From contig JAQOTA010000033.1 in the NCBI GenBank assembly GCA_029532415.1, positions 744,001-808,000 of the forward strand: a stretch of DNA of 64,000 nucleotides, in the 5' to 3' direction. The notes under the pieces are model-generated. The model was not told the DNA's origin, searched no databases, and saw nothing but the letters and a program-made list of their open reading frames with translations. Below are positions 10,201 through 21,815 of this stretch, in pieces. A program made the translations under genes and the position numbers. Source of the stretch: Marasmius tenuissimus (taxonomy: Eukaryota > Basidiomycota > Agaricomycetes > Agaricales > Marasmiaceae). How positions within the stretch are numbered: position 1 is the first letter of the stretch; every line of letters starts with the position of its first letter.

Positions 10201-11449
10201 GAGGGAACGTCAGAGGAAACTGGTGTCAAACCCAATTGACGCGAAGGCTGGGACGTTGCGCACCCCGGAACCTTCAAACCTTGCATCCAACATTCACACT
10301 TCATCCCATATCTCATCTCGCCGACAACGTCTTTTAAAATCACTCTCACTTCTGTACCAGCATATTCTGGTCTCCCCAGTTTCACACACGTCTGAATCCA
10401 CCACCACTCAAATAAGTTCTGATGTCATTCCTGCTTCACTCAATTCTACAATAGCTTCCTCCTCTCGGGCTCCATGTAAAGGGAGTGAATATACCCCTAG
10501 TCAGTTCCGGCCTCATGTTCGGGTGAAAGACCATTTCTTCGCCTGGGAAACACCATACTCTATTGAACGTGCCCAAACAGCAGCTTCCACATATTCCCCA
10601 GACATCTTACGCTTATCACACAAGGCCATCAAGGGCGTTTTGGAAGACAGTTCACTCATGTCCTACACTGCAGGTCTGCTCCGACTCAACCAGTTTTGCA
10701 ATTCACATGGGGTCCCTGAAACCCTGAGGATGTGTAAGCTACTTCAGCCCTTCCTTGGACGTAATTCTGATAACCACCACAGCTTTGGACAGGGTTGTCC
10801 TAACTGCATTCATCGGACACCATAAAGGCAAAGTTTCCGGGAAGTCAGTCGCCAATTGGATTTCTGGCATCAAGGCATGGCATGAGATCGAAGGTGCTCC
10901 TTGGTGTGGAGACGAACCACAGGTCAAGATGGCTCGTACCGCGGCTAATAAGGAGGGCGTAGCATTCAAACACAAACTTTGCGACCCTGTCTCCATGCGA
11001 CATATGACCGTTCTCCACGATTCCCTGGACCCTGGTGATCCTCTCCATACTGCCATATGGGCAGTTGCCTGTACCACTCTTTTTGCATGCAGGTGTTTAG
11101 GTGAAACAACCGTTCCATCTGAAGCCAAGTTTAGCCCAAAGTTTCATGTCACCAACGCAGTCGAATACTGTTTCAATACTTTGACAAATAGGTATACCTC
11201 CATATCTTTTCACATCCCTTGGACAAAGACGACGAAGGACCATGGCGCGGATATCGTATTGACCTCCAGGTCAGAACCCGATGGTATCTGCCAGTGCAGG
11301 CCCTGAAGAAACACCTCATTTTCAACGCCACACGTATTCCCAACTCGTTCCCATTATTCTCCTACATCAACTGTGACGGTGAATCATTCGATTGCACGAT
11401 TTGTCCGTTACACCTTCGCATCCCTGTCAATGCCCTTGATTCTCGTTGA
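10193..11449 (+). pseudogene. Tyrosine recombinase ORF, frameshifted and C-terminally truncated
   Basis: It starts at ATG 10193 overlapping the RNase H stop. The first frame (to 10825) gives a basic N-terminal segment and the start of the SAM-like core-binding fold. A frameshift near 10,755-10,790 leads into a second frame with ANWISGIKAWHEIEGAPWCG, TLFACRCLGETTVPS and IPWTKTTKDHG. A one-base shift near 11,280 leads into PVQALKKHLIFN and FPLFSYI, then a stop at 11449. This is the N-terminal part of the catalytic domain, with the first arginine region around CRCLGE. The downstream H-x-x-R, H/W and Tyr motifs are not found, so the enzyme cannot be active. The family is clear from order and motifs; the exact clade is not. 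Confidence 0.7.
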
Positions 11450-14439
11450 GGATGCATCGGTGTCTTCGAAAAACCTTAGGAATGCTCAGAGACATAGATT
11501 TTAGTCCATGAAACCTTTGTGTCACATCATCCACTCTCCAGCTCACCAAAATCTGGTAATTGTGCCCCTACCTCGATCAACGCTTCCTCGAAAACCCTAA
11601 TAATCCTGGTGGGGAATTAGCAGCGGCGCCTATGAGTTGACAGAACTAGTGAGGGGCTATGAACAAGAGCGTACGGGAGTAGGACTGTTCGACCACATAG
11701 GGTGAATCTCGAGAACATGTCTACTACAGTGTCATCGCTATGTGTACGTCGCAGCGGTGCGGTCACTGTACAACTTTCCACTCCTGGCTTTGCTTGACAG
11801 AACAACAGCGACACAGATCTTCCGTATCGACAGATTCACTCTTCACCAACCTCGAAATTTGCAGACCCCTCCACCCTTCGCAGACTGTCGCATCACCTGT
11901 CAACTGAGAACCGATCCTGCTTTCGTCCTGCTAAGCGGTCGTGCGAGATTCTACCAACATTAGTTCAGCATACCCTTACTGCCAAAAAATGACCTAGGAA
12001 TAATTTGCAGGATTCCAACAAGAATACTTGTGTGTATGCTAATCCTCGATCGACTCCTAAGCTGAATTTTTCAAAACCCTGTCGAATGATCGATGCCTAT
12101 CAAATGTTTTTTGTGGTGGGCCCAAAGCGATGATGACGTCCATGCCAGTACTTGAGACTTCATTCGGCAGCATCAAGTCGAAGCAGATCGACGGAGGCTC
12201 TGGTTACATCGGCACGGGTCTTTTCGAACGCGGAATCGGCACCCACCATATATTTCTGCCTCACCACTGCACTTCTGACTTGTCTTGGCCTAGGATCCTC
12301 AGTACGGCATGGTTTTGTTAGTATCGCCTCAATTCAGTCTTGAAATGAGCCTCCATAAGCCGCTTAAGCTTTTCTCTTTTGCCTGGTCTACTCACAAGAA
12401 ACACTGTCTGTGACTTATGTATCCGGGTTGGAATGCGGCTAGCATATGATCACCGTGTCTGCAGACATAGTATGGAGTTTGCATAGTCTAGGATGAATAC
12501 CATCTCTTTTGTATCCTATCCGTGAAGCCAATGAATCAAGAAAGTGAGGAGGGATATGTTTTGATGTCCCGAATAACTGGGCCCGAACAGCCGGAGATCT
12601 CATTTGAGAACATATAACTTATCTTATACCTTCAATGAAGACATGTATCCGCTTTCAGCGTTGTGTAGACGTCCCGGCATATGTCCTATCCTGAATGGCA
12701 ATATTATGTAGTTGGATACCTCAGTCAAATTTCTTCGTAACGACCAAACAGTTAATCTCGCCATTACCTGTAATGCCTTTGTTGGCAGTCCCCGCTTGAA
12801 TGGTTGTTACGACCATTTCAAAAAATCCCATATAAATACCATGTGTACTTTGACATATTTAGAGAGTCTCTCCGCTGTTGTTTTGACAAATTTCGATGAT
12901 GGGCCAGGCTAAAAAATAGGGGAGGTTGCCTGAGACCACCGAAACATACTGACTCCCTGATTTTTGAGGTAAAACTCACGCATTACATATCTAGGAAGCG
13001 ATTTGGATTCGTATCAGGCTCAATCAAGCCGTTAGAATTTTGATATATAGTGCATTGGGTCGAGTAAGCAAGGGTAATGGCAGGTTCCAGGATGATGGTA
13101 GGCCACCGTCAGCCAAAGACTCAGAAAACCTACGGTGGAGTTGATGAGAAAGAGTCCCGTAGGTCGTGCAAGGAGAGAAAAGTATTGGGATATACCAAGG
13201 AGAATACGGATGCTGGCGACACGATGATTGTGGCACGGAAGCTCTATGCGTCAAACCCTTGAATTCAAGGTTCACAAATTGAGCAGTTATGTCCCAAGCA
13301 GTTCGCATTACCCACATGACTTCTGGCAGTAAACCAGCCAGTGTGATTAAAAAGGTTGTTGGGCTAAGACAATGGAAATATTGAGCGGGGGGGGGGGCAA
13401 AGCACAGACATCCATGAGTTAATTGATACACATTGTTTGGTTGGATTAACCTCGGGGTGAGGCTATAGCTATCATGCTACAAGCAGCTTTGTGTGAGCAA
13501 GTGACAGAATATGCTGAGCCAGTCGAACTTATCGGATGCACAATGAAAATCCTAGATCAAGGGGGACGGGAAGTTGATGAGGCTGGTGAAGCTCTTAAAG
13601 AAAAAGCAAAGCTTCTGACACATTCCGGGATTGGATAGTAGCTGTGACAGTATGTACAGCTCGTACTGCTTTGTTAAGCAAAGTCACAGCCAGAAGTCAA
13701 TGATGGAGTGACACAACCACATACATATTTTGTCCTCGAATGAGATGCCATATGTTTTTTGAGACCCACCTAGCACGTTGGGACCATCCAACATGGATAG
13801 ACACCTGAATAGCCCTAATATTCTCAAAATAGTGGGCTGTGAGGCTCACTGGCAATTCCCTAGCAATTCCAGAGGAACGAGCGACATGGAGGTGAGGCCA
13901 AATTTCAGCAAGCAGAGCCCAGAGGGGGTTACTGATGAGGGACGAAGGGAAGGGTGAGTCCCGAGTGCTCAATATAGATTCATGGGGCATCCAAGGATTT
14001 TTCGGATGCACCTAAACATCCTCAACCATAGTCGAGGGCGTCCACGGTGGTATGGAGGTGCGACAAACAGCCGTACGAGCAAACAAACTGCAGCTAATGG
14101 TGTCGTCGAGAGTAGGGAGAACGATAATAAGTATTATTTTATTATTTGAGCTCCACAGGGTATAGTTGACATATCAACAAGGATTGAGGGCATCGACGGG
14201 TATGCGAAGGTGTAACGGACGGATCATGCAATCAAATGATTTACCATGATTTGTGTCGTCGTGAGTGGGGAGAGGTTGAAAAGGGTTGTTTTAGGATGTG
14301 TGAGCTATAGGGTATAGATTGGAGAGAGACCGACTGGTTTCTGCCAGGGGGTGAGCATCGAGCTCGTCGACGGTGGTGGTGAGCAGCAACAGAGACGTGA
14401 CGGCATCGATTAGCTCAATCATTCGGGGGCCTCTTAGGC
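11450..14439. other. Gene-poor stretch
   Basis: No convincing coding frame on either strand; all ORFs are short and without recognisable motifs. There is a run of 11 G near 13,387. From about 14,032 to 14,325 two diverged direct repeats of roughly 150 bp follow each other, each starting GAGGGC and containing GTGTCGTCG and a TATAG-rich end. They abut the element at 14,440. Confidence 0.5.
14431..14439 (+). repeat. 9-bp target site duplication, left copy
   Basis: CTCTTAGGC occurs immediately outside the left inverted repeat and again, same orientation, at 16272-16280 immediately outside the right one. Nine bp is the length made by Mutator-like transposases. Confidence 0.75.
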
Positions 14440-14796
14440 TACAGTGGGATGAGCTATAATTAAACCACCCCAGGCTATACCTGGGCATAATTAAACAGGT
14501 TTAAACAAGCCCAGGGGCATTCTATGGCATTCACTACCTACTATACACACTATCTAGTTTATCAGTAGAATTAAACAAAGGCATTTAAACACGAACGGTC
14601 AGGAAGATCTTACTGGTTTAAACCACCACATTGTCAGGTTTAAACACAGTTGTTTAACCCAACACGTGAGGCATTGAACCAGGTGTTTAAACCCGCCTGT
14701 AGCCTATAAAATGAAACGAATTGAGCCACAGCTGTGGAGAAGGTTAAACTCTCACCAAATGTCAGCTGTAGGACAGCTGTTTAAACAGGCAACATA
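14440..14796 (+). repeat. Left terminal inverted repeat
   Basis: About 357 bp, starting TACAGTGGGATGAGC and inverted-complementary to 15914-16271. It lacks several CG dinucleotides that the right copy keeps, for example ACCACATTG here against ACCGCATTG there. Confidence 0.85.
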
Positions 14797-15913
14797 TCCA
14801 GGCTGGGAGACCACTGTTTGTGACTCAAACATGAAAGATCACCAAGCTGATATAGTCAGAGATCAGGCTAAGTGAACAAAACACAGGAGGAGACTGACCG
14901 TAGGTTGTTACTGGAGCCACAAAGCTGCGGATATCTTCATGATGGGTTGACAAATATAAGAGAAATAATTAGCCATAGTCTCACCAACATTGTAGGTATT
15001 CTACGACCAGCCTAACCCAGCCTAACCTATTACCCCAGCCTTTACGAGGATTGAGATGAAGGGACCTCTATACTGCCACAGTCAGCGAGACGCTGGAGAA
15101 CCACTCACTGTCGGCATACGGGACAGCACTTGATAACGGACGGAAGCTGATAGGGAAAAGCTAGAAGATGCTGGTTACTGTTGCTATGCCTCGGGTTTAT
15201 GGTCAACGCTTGGTCGGAGGTTTCTCAAAGCTGGGTGATTTCGGTGGTGGTGGTTTCGGAGTGAGCTGGCATAATTTGCTTCTGTTTGCCCGTCAGTTGA
15301 TGACATGTGAATTTTCTGGGAGTATGGGCGCTTTTGCAAGTAAATGGCAAAGAGGTGCCCGGATGTCCAAAATTTCTGCGACCCAAGGTTCCAGAGCGCA
15401 AACAATAACAAACTCTGCCAGCTCATCCTTTTACCACCACGACCCACTGCACGTCGCTGCATCCAACTTACATTCCAACTCCATGATGGACTATTGAGGA
15501 CTTTTCACCACCAAACGCCATCGGTAGAAGTCTAAAGGATACCTCTCGGCTTTTCGCCTCCCGCTGAGCAGACAGCGCTCCACGTTGCGCATTGCCAGTA
15601 TTTGTGCAATCTATCCCAATCTTCGCCCTCCAGCCTCCAAGCTTATATGCCTCACATAATGATATTCTCCAGGCCACTGGGCTCGCCCCGTCAATAGTTA
15701 AGTGCGGTAAGTTTATACTCTACTACAGTTGTCCTCACACTTACCCTCATGTCAGGGTTCAAGGTTTGTCGACAATAAATTAAATGTTATGTATCTCCTT
15801 CTATTCTTTGTGGCTGACGTTTGGCTCAGGCTTGTTTAAACGCTCGGTCTGCTGCATTCAAGCATGTCAGTTTAAACAGTCGTTTGAGCCTGATGATGTA
15901 GTTTGAACAGGTA

Positions 15914-16271
15914 TTATGCTGCCTGTTTAAACAGCTGTCCTACGGCTGACATCCGGTGAGAGTTTAACCTTCTCCACAGCTGTGGCTCAATTCGTTTCAT
16001 TTTATAGGCTACAGGCGGGTTTAAACACCTGGTTCAATGCCTCACGTGTCGGGTTAAACAACTGTGTTTAAACCTGACAATGCGGTGGTTTAAACCAGTA
16101 AGATCTTCCTGACCGTTCGTGTTTAAATGCCTTTGTTTAATTCTACTGATAAACTAGATAGTGTGTATAGTAGGTAGTGAATGCCATAGAATGCCCCTGG
16201 GCTTGTTTAAACCTGTTTAATTATGCCCAGGTATAGCCTGGGGTGGTTTAATTATAGCTCGTCCTACTTTT
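15914..16271 (-). repeat. Right terminal inverted repeat
   Basis: The inverted partner of 14440-14796, ending GCTCGTCCTACTTTT on the plus strand. The higher CG content makes it the less decayed copy. Confidence 0.85.
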
Positions 16272-16280
16272 CTCTTAGGC
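16272..16280 (+). repeat. 9-bp target site duplication, right copy
   Basis: CTCTTAGGC, identical to 14431-14439. Confidence 0.75.
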
Positions 16281-16341
16281 CCCTTTCTCACGTACAAAGA
16301 ACCCCCCCAATTAGGCCTTCGGCACCTGTCACAAGTGGTGC

Positions 16342-16584
16342 CTAAGGTGTGGGCTGCCTGGGAAGAAGGGCTTTGGCATGTGATTCTGCAACCACTGGTG
16401 ATTCAGCGGCAGCGAAAAGCTCAGGATCGGATGGGGATGGCCAGTTCAAGGATGAGTCGATGCCAGATGGGGGGAGAAGCTTGTCGTAAAGATTGAGAAT
16501 GGCCATCACAGAGGTATCGGGGCATATAAGTGATGTATTCGAGCTCGGAAATAAGGCTTTTAGGAAGTTTGGTGGAATCTCCAT
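16342..16584 (-). CDS. Short hypothetical ORF upstream of the MYND gene
   Basis: An open frame of 80 codons, divergent from the MYND gene and ending next to the MULE-like element. Contains NLYDKLLPPSGIDSSLNW; no signal peptide and no family recognised. It could be the 3' exon of a gene cut by the transposon, or a chance ORF. Confidence 0.2.
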   Translation of the reverse strand: MEIPPNFLKALFPSSNTSLICPDTSVMAILNLYDKLLPPSGIDSSLNWPSPSDPELFAAAESPVVAESHAKALLPRQPTP

Positions 16585-16993
16585 ATCAGCGGGAGTTGAG
16601 TTGTGGGTGCGGTTTCGCTAGTAGAAATCGGGATTCGGGGGGGAGCGCTGGTGAGCGACGCGTCAAAATTCAGAGGCTACACAGAAAATTTCAGCGGCAA
16701 TCAAAACTCCGCCGGGCGGCTTTCAGACGACGCGTTGATTGGTCTTTGTTCTCCTCCTTGCTCGCGCGTACCCCAACGTGACTGGGAGGTTTGGGTCAAT
16801 AACTATAGGGCACTTTTACCGGCCACGTGATGGTAAATTACTGATAAAAAACTAAAGTTTTTCCCTCAACCCTATTCTGAAGACCTTCAAGTCGCTAAGT
16901 CGCTTGGCTCTTCATCGCACCAACTCTGTTTCTTCCCCAGACTCTGCTTATACCGTCTACATATACCTTCGGAAACCCTTAGTGGAGCTCTAA

Positions 16994-19052
16994 ATGTCGC
17001 GTTCTGGACGTCGTCAGGCCATTACGCGCACAAAATTGTCGTTTGATGATCAGCTGGAGGAAGACTTAAAACGCGTAAGTTGTTCATTTTCTTGTGATAA
17101 CCAACGTAACCTTCACGGTGTGTACCAATACAGGAGTATGGGCTGTCGCTCGAAGTACCTGCTCGATGGAAGTACCTAACAACGGGACTAAGTGAAGCTA
17201 TCAAAGGAGACGGTCGCAAATTCACGCTGGACGAAGCCACTGGCTATCTCTCCAAGCCAGCTCCCCCAAGCTACAGCAGTGATTTAGATCCTTGCGCGCT
17301 CTTCGAAAACGTTCTTCACTCTATCGCGACACTCCTCGACCTCAAGCCCTGTGGATGCGACGATCACATTGGCTGGGCACTGGTGGTGGCCGAATCTTGG
17401 GTTAATATGTGCGACTGGGCCATGTTGTTGCTCAAGATATATGTGCTAGACAGAAATCAACCGGGTACATGCAACGGGAAAGCATTTCAACATCGCCTCA
17501 TCGTTCTCGCAGAGAATCTCTGTCATGTCCCTGGCAAATTTGGCCGATTCAATCCATTTTTCGAGGAAGATCCATTTGCAGCACCCATATCATTTGATTC
17601 CGTTCCAGAGATGCTTCCAACAATGATCAAGCTCTGTATCCACCTCTTATCCCTCGACCATTCGTGGTACATGACTACGTGACTGAAAATAGATCCGGAA
17701 ATCGAACGGATTCCTACCAAATTCAAGTCCTGCATCCAAGAGATGGACAAGGAAGGTGGTTATGACATCGCTCAGTACTTGACCGACCACTTCTTCTCCA
17801 TACCGTCGCAATCTGATATCGATTTCTGTACCTTGCGCGCCGATATCGCCCTCCTCTTGGACATCATGCGATTCTTTCCACAGACCGACATATTGCATCG
17901 AATGCTATCGAAGGGTGCTGCGAAGGCCTTTGCGAATGCCCTCGTTGCCATTGCCTCGCAAGCTTGCACGATGGACGCTGCGAGACTTACTCAATTCGAG
18001 TTTGACCGAATTCACTGCCTCACTGCATTACTCGGACGATGCTTCGCAGGAGGTCTTACATGGGCCTGTGATGCGCTCGATTGTCACTTCTTGATCGCCC
18101 TTCTTCAGATGTCAGTTCTCCCGGGAGGTGATGACCCCGAATCGACAGAGCTATTAGCATTGTACACCTCCTACGCGAAGTTGATGAACTTGCTGAAGCC
18201 CTATTTGGTTTATCGCTCCGTGTTGAACCGCGCGTGTCGGGAGATGAAGATTGTGCGTCATTCCGAGCTGGTGGAGAGATTGGATGAGAGAAATCCGTTC
18301 AGACTTGCACTCGAGGATGTAGAGAAGGAGGTCGAAAGACTAAAGGCAATTCAGAGGGAGTTTGAAGCGACCAATACGGTGTTCAATGTATGCTCAGTTC
18401 GAAAGGTAAAGCTATCATTTCTCTCTCTTCGAAAGCTTCAACTGACATCGATCGCACATCTCTAGTGTTGGTATGCAAAGCCCGGGTCGAAAATTCGACG
18501 TTGCTCAGGATGTCAGGTTGCGATCTACTGTTCTCGCCAGTGCCAACAGGCGGATTGGAGCACTCACAAGCAGACGCGCCACATCTATGACAACCCGAAA
18601 GATGGTGAGCGCCGTTTCTAGGTTAGAAAGTCCTCTGTCGCTGATGAGTCGGACGAGATGAAGGTTTATCTCGTCGTATCTCACAGCTAGACCAACTCTT
18701 CCCCAAGTTCCTCATCCAGCGTGAGATCCGCGACCACCCTGTGCGTTCTCCCGCTCACAACGGGTCGAAGAACTACAGATCCAAAACTCGTGCTGAGGAG
18801 ATCGTCGTTCAGTTTGACTGCAGGGTATCGCCTATACGGGTCACCTATACGACCGCGGCCAAGGTTTTGGAGGATATGGTGGCGCGTTCTGGTGGTCTCG
18901 ATCATAACCAGACCGAGCTTCAGTGGGCGAAGGATAGAATGATAATGTTGAAGGGTCGGGTGAGGGAGAATCCTCATGGGCTGATCTTGTGTTATATGCT
19001 GTACCCGGCGGCGCACCAAGATTCGTTTGTACTGTATGCGGAGCAGGTGTAG
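16994..19052 (+). CDS. MYND zinc-finger protein with an in-frame TGA
   Basis: Four exons fit canonical GT-AG introns: 16994-17074, 17134-18405, 18466-18604 and 18691-19052 (about 617 codons). The C-terminal third has the MYND finger, reading VCSVRKC, CSGC, YCSRQCQQADWSTHK and a final His/Cys region, encoded across the intron at 18406-18465. MYND fingers bind zinc and usually proline-rich partners. The long helical N-terminus resembles the MYND proteins expanded in Agaricomycetes; its function is unknown. TGA at 17680-17682 interrupts exon 2, yet the frame stays open for another 240 codons. I tested GT-AG pairs around it and none restores the phase. A CGA-to-TGA change (pseudogene) or a base error are the likely causes. 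Confidence 0.75.
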
Positions 19053-19247
19053 GAGAAGGTTCTTGAACGATGATCAATGAGCTACTATCGTTCCTGACGC
19101 TTTGTGTATACATCTTGAAGTCGCTACCTGCTCAGCTCCAGAATCGTGTTCACAAATGAAAGAGTATATTTCAACGTTGAATACGCCAGAGGTGGGCTTA
19201 GAAAGTCAATGAAAACTGTACTGCGCGGACGTTCAGGGTGAGCTATT

Positions 19248-20041
19248 TCACGCAGAGTCTCTCAACGGGGCGAGACTCCAAACCGAGTTCTGCCTATCGG
19301 CCTCTGAGATCGTGTTCCTGAAGTTGACCGACTGGAATCCGACCCGAATACCAGCCCTCCTACGCTCACCAGTGCTCCCCAAAGCGTAAATGAACTTGCT
19401 TCCCGCAACAGCCTCGTACCGGACCTTCTGGTCAATGCACGCGGAGCAGTCTGCGCCGTGGACCCAGTTTCTGTCCTTGTTGAGCCTGGCTTCGCTGAGA
19501 ATGTTGTTCCTGTTGAAGAAGAAGACCTGAATCTGGAAAAGAATTCAATCATCAGCGAGATTCAGGCAACGGTACGGGCCCGCCTACTTTTCCTGGGTCT
19601 TGGAACCCTGCATTCTGGGTAGTAGCAGCGATAGGCGATCCAGGGAGGATTCCACCCGAGGGAACGATGACTCTGGACGCGGTGCGTTGACCGTCGGAGA
19701 ACGGTCCAGATACGCGCATACCCATGAGGTCGCCGTTGCCGGCTTGGTAGAATACCCACGAGGGCTGGTTGTTGGGTGCTTGGGCCGCGACGACGTCTCC
19801 GACGGGACTGAGGGGAACAATATCACCGGCAGCTTTGGCCTGAGCTTCGCCGGTGGCAAAGGCAGCCTGGGACTCAGAGGCACTGGCTTCTGTTGCTTCC
19901 GTCGCCGTTTCTGTGTCCTCAGCCAGACAGTAGGTGCCGAGCAAGGCGAATGTCTAAGAGAAGCATGAGTGAGAAACAGAGTTGTATCCGAGAACGCTAT
20001 GGAAGACGGACCAAGATGATAGAACTCAAGTTGAACTTCAT
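19248..20041 (-). CDS. Secreted lectin-like protein
   Basis: Three exons: 20041-20012, 19953 to about 19597, then to TGA at 19250-19248. Both introns are phase 0; the first is 58 nt, the second about 43 nt with a CTGAT branch-like site. The first 21 residues (MKFNLSSIILTFALLGTYCLA) give a clean signal peptide. The mature protein has an Ala/Glu/Thr-rich stretch, then repeats such as PSWVFYQAGNGDLMGMRVSG and IQVFFFNRNNILSEARL followed by NWVHGADC. The pattern RV-Y/F-F ... L-E ... W-x-x-G resembles blades of fungal fucose-specific lectins; the resemblance is partial, so sugar binding is inferred. Length about 205 residues. Confidence 0.6.
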
Positions 20042-20082
20042 GGTGTTTTGAGATACCGAGTTCGAGTTCGAATGGGTGGGCG

Positions 20083-20091
20083 GTATTTATA
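20083..20091 (-). promoter_or_regulatory. TATA box of the lectin-like gene
   Basis: On the minus strand TATAAATAC lies about 42 bases before the ATG at 20041, a plausible core promoter for a tightly regulated secreted protein. Confidence 0.5.
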
Positions 20092-21389
20092 CCAAGGCAT
20101 CACCACCGTTGGGGCTCAATTCGATTCAGAGATGTGTGGCTGAGCTAGCATAGTCCCGTCGCTGAGAATTACTGAGCGGAATGTTTCTTGAATGCTTGAG
20201 GCTTCGAAAAAATGCTATCAAGTATAATCTATGGCTTTGTTGGTTCGAACCGTCAGTAAGTAGTAGCCTTGAAGCCTTCAGTTCAATCCCATTTTAACTT
20301 ATATTCGAGAAGTCAACACGCTCCACTCTAGTCGCCCAGTCTTGACTCTTCAAGCAAACCGGTGATATACTTACTCCGATCTAAGTGCTCACGGGATACG
20401 ACGGTCTAGCACTCCGAGTACAAGGAGATCGAGTGAACTGGTGGCTATAGTCTAGCTTGCACCTTGTGTCCTGTCATGTAACGAGCCGGGGAGACGAAGC
20501 CTTCCTTAGGTTAGAATCCGATGGGTACCAGACGAGTCCAGCCCACACCATGGCGGTAAGTAAGGCATCTCGATTCCCATAGCAAGTTTAGTATCGACGT
20601 ACGGTTTGGATGTACCGGGTTGAGAGAAGTGGGGTTCTAGGATATGTAGCGTTAGCATAGAATGTTTTATTAGCAATCAACCTGGTCGAACAGTGCGGTA
20701 CTTGCGCCATTCAGACATGTCATTATGAACGTACATCCTGATTGATGGTCTTGGAGTGAAAGTATGACAGATAGATCGGGCTTGCCGCTTTGGCTACCAC
20801 CCCATTCATGCTTCTGCCTCCACGTTATGCTTGGGTGTGAGCAGGTTGTCGGTAGGAAAATCTACCAGGACCATAGTACTCCGAGCGTATCCCAAATTTG
20901 CTTTCATCCTGTCTCCTGATCAATGATTCGCGATTCGTGCTGTCTGGCGTTTAGACTGTAGCGGGGCAATTCATGAGCAGCATACAGAGTTCTGCGACGG
21001 CACGAGAGGCAATTATAGCATGAAACCCGAGACATTGTATAGCGCGCCCCATTGCTGAAGGGTCAAGGGTCTCGCCATAGCAGTTTCGCTAATTTGTCGA
21101 AACACATACTAGGCCTGGATGGTCCGAGTATAGCATAGCAAGGTGATTAGTACCACAACCCAATTACTGCATGGACCACTTCAGTATTCAAGTAGGAAAA
21201 GAGGGCCACTCCACGGGCGCAGGGGTCGTGTTCATCAAATAAACCCTTACCCTGAGCTTCTGTGAACCGTTAAGTTGAGCTCCACTTGAAGTTGTAAGCC
21301 ACTGCAACGCCCGACGCTTCACGAGCTGGAAGCGACTGATCTATGCAGAGCCTCCGAGGTAACAGAGTTAGAATTGAAACTATCCAAGG
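20092..21389. other. Shared upstream region of two divergent secreted-protein genes
   Basis: About 1.3 kb without a supported gene lies between the lectin-like gene (minus) and the small secreted protein gene (plus). No tRNA or repeat was recognised. It is unusually long for this gene-dense segment and may hold regulatory sites for both genes. Confidence 0.5.
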
Positions 21390-21397
21390 TATAAAAG
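21390..21397 (+). promoter_or_regulatory. TATA box of the small secreted protein gene
   Basis: TATAAAAG lies 86 bases upstream of the ATG at 21483. Confidence 0.5.
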
Positions 21398-21482
21398 AGA
21401 GTGAGCGAATACAGAGAGTCGGTATCAAACTTCAACCACATCCATACCTTCGAACGACGACACGACAACCACGAACTTCATC

Positions 21483-21815
21483 ATGCGTTTCTCTATCCTC
21501 GTTCTAGTACAAGCTATCCTCGCCACATCTGTCCTCGGCGGTACGTCCTTTACATTCTTGGTGCGGCCTGTACAGATCTGACCCCTTCGTTTAGGCGGCG
21601 TCATGGTCTGCACGAACAACAAAGACGGTAGCGGAGGTACCAACTACCAAGTGACAAAGGACTGCTGCGCCGCCGTGAACCACAAGGCGTTCTTCAACGA
21701 GCTGTTCAAATATTGTTCTCCCAATTCGGGACCTCCGGGAAACAGCGTTGACACGGGAGCTATGGTCAAGTGCTGCAACAGTCGTGGAGCTGGCAGCCAT
21801 TCCGATCGTCCTTGA
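21483..21815 (+). CDS. Small secreted cysteine-rich protein
   Basis: Two exons, 21483-21540 and 21595-21815, with a 54-nt intron in phase 1, give about 92 residues. MRFSILVLVQAILATSVLG is a signal peptide. The mature part has six cysteines in the order C, CC, C, CC (MVC, KDCCAAV, KYCSP, VKCCNS), with Gly/Asn-rich spacers. This is a typical small secreted protein of basidiomycetes. It is not a hydrophobin, which needs eight cysteines with a C-CC-C-C-CC-C order. Function unknown; no homologue is recognised. Confidence 0.75.

Larger units (their letters stand above)
1..11449 (+). mobile_element. DIRS-order (tyrosine recombinase) retroelement, decayed, with nested Copia
   Basis: Three plus-strand reading frames lie in the order expected of tyrosine-recombinase retroelements: a Gag-like ORF (214-1638), an RT-RNase H ORF (1571-3607 continued at 9705-10200) and a recombinase ORF (10193-11449). 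The RT and RNase H are separated only by a Copia element inserted at 3613-9699. Excising the Copia and one 5-bp target copy restores the frame. The element is dead: it has two in-frame TGA codons, frameshifts in the recombinase, and no recombinase C-terminus. I could not define either terminus; the left end may lie before base 1, and I saw no split direct repeats. Assignment to the DIRS order rests on the RT-RH-recombinase order; the family name is inference. Confidence 0.75.
14440..16271. mobile_element. Non-autonomous Mutator-like (MULE) element with long TIRs
   Basis: A 1.83-kb element with near-identical terminal inverted repeats of about 357 bp and a 9-bp target duplication. The TIRs are rich in GTTTAAAC-like motifs. 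The ~1.1-kb interior has no transposase; its longest frame (15168-15497, 109 codons) matches nothing I know. Classification as MULE-like rests on TIR length and target-site size. The TIRs differ mainly where the right copy has CG and the left has CA or TG. Confidence 0.75.

Noticed and set aside
14440..16271. hAT element (termini near CAGTGGG)
   Set aside because: No 8-bp target duplication and TIRs are far too long; the 9-bp direct repeat fits Mutator-like elements.
17640..17760. An unannotated intron removing the TGA of the MYND gene
   Set aside because: The GT sites just upstream leave two bases of a codon, and no nearby AG starts an exon in the matching phase.
20240..20300. tRNA-like TTCGAACC and GTTCAATCCC words
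   Set aside because: No acceptor stem or D/anticodon arms can be drawn around them.
21483..21815. Hydrophobin
   Set aside because: Only six cysteines in the order C-CC-C-CC; hydrophobins have eight in a different order.
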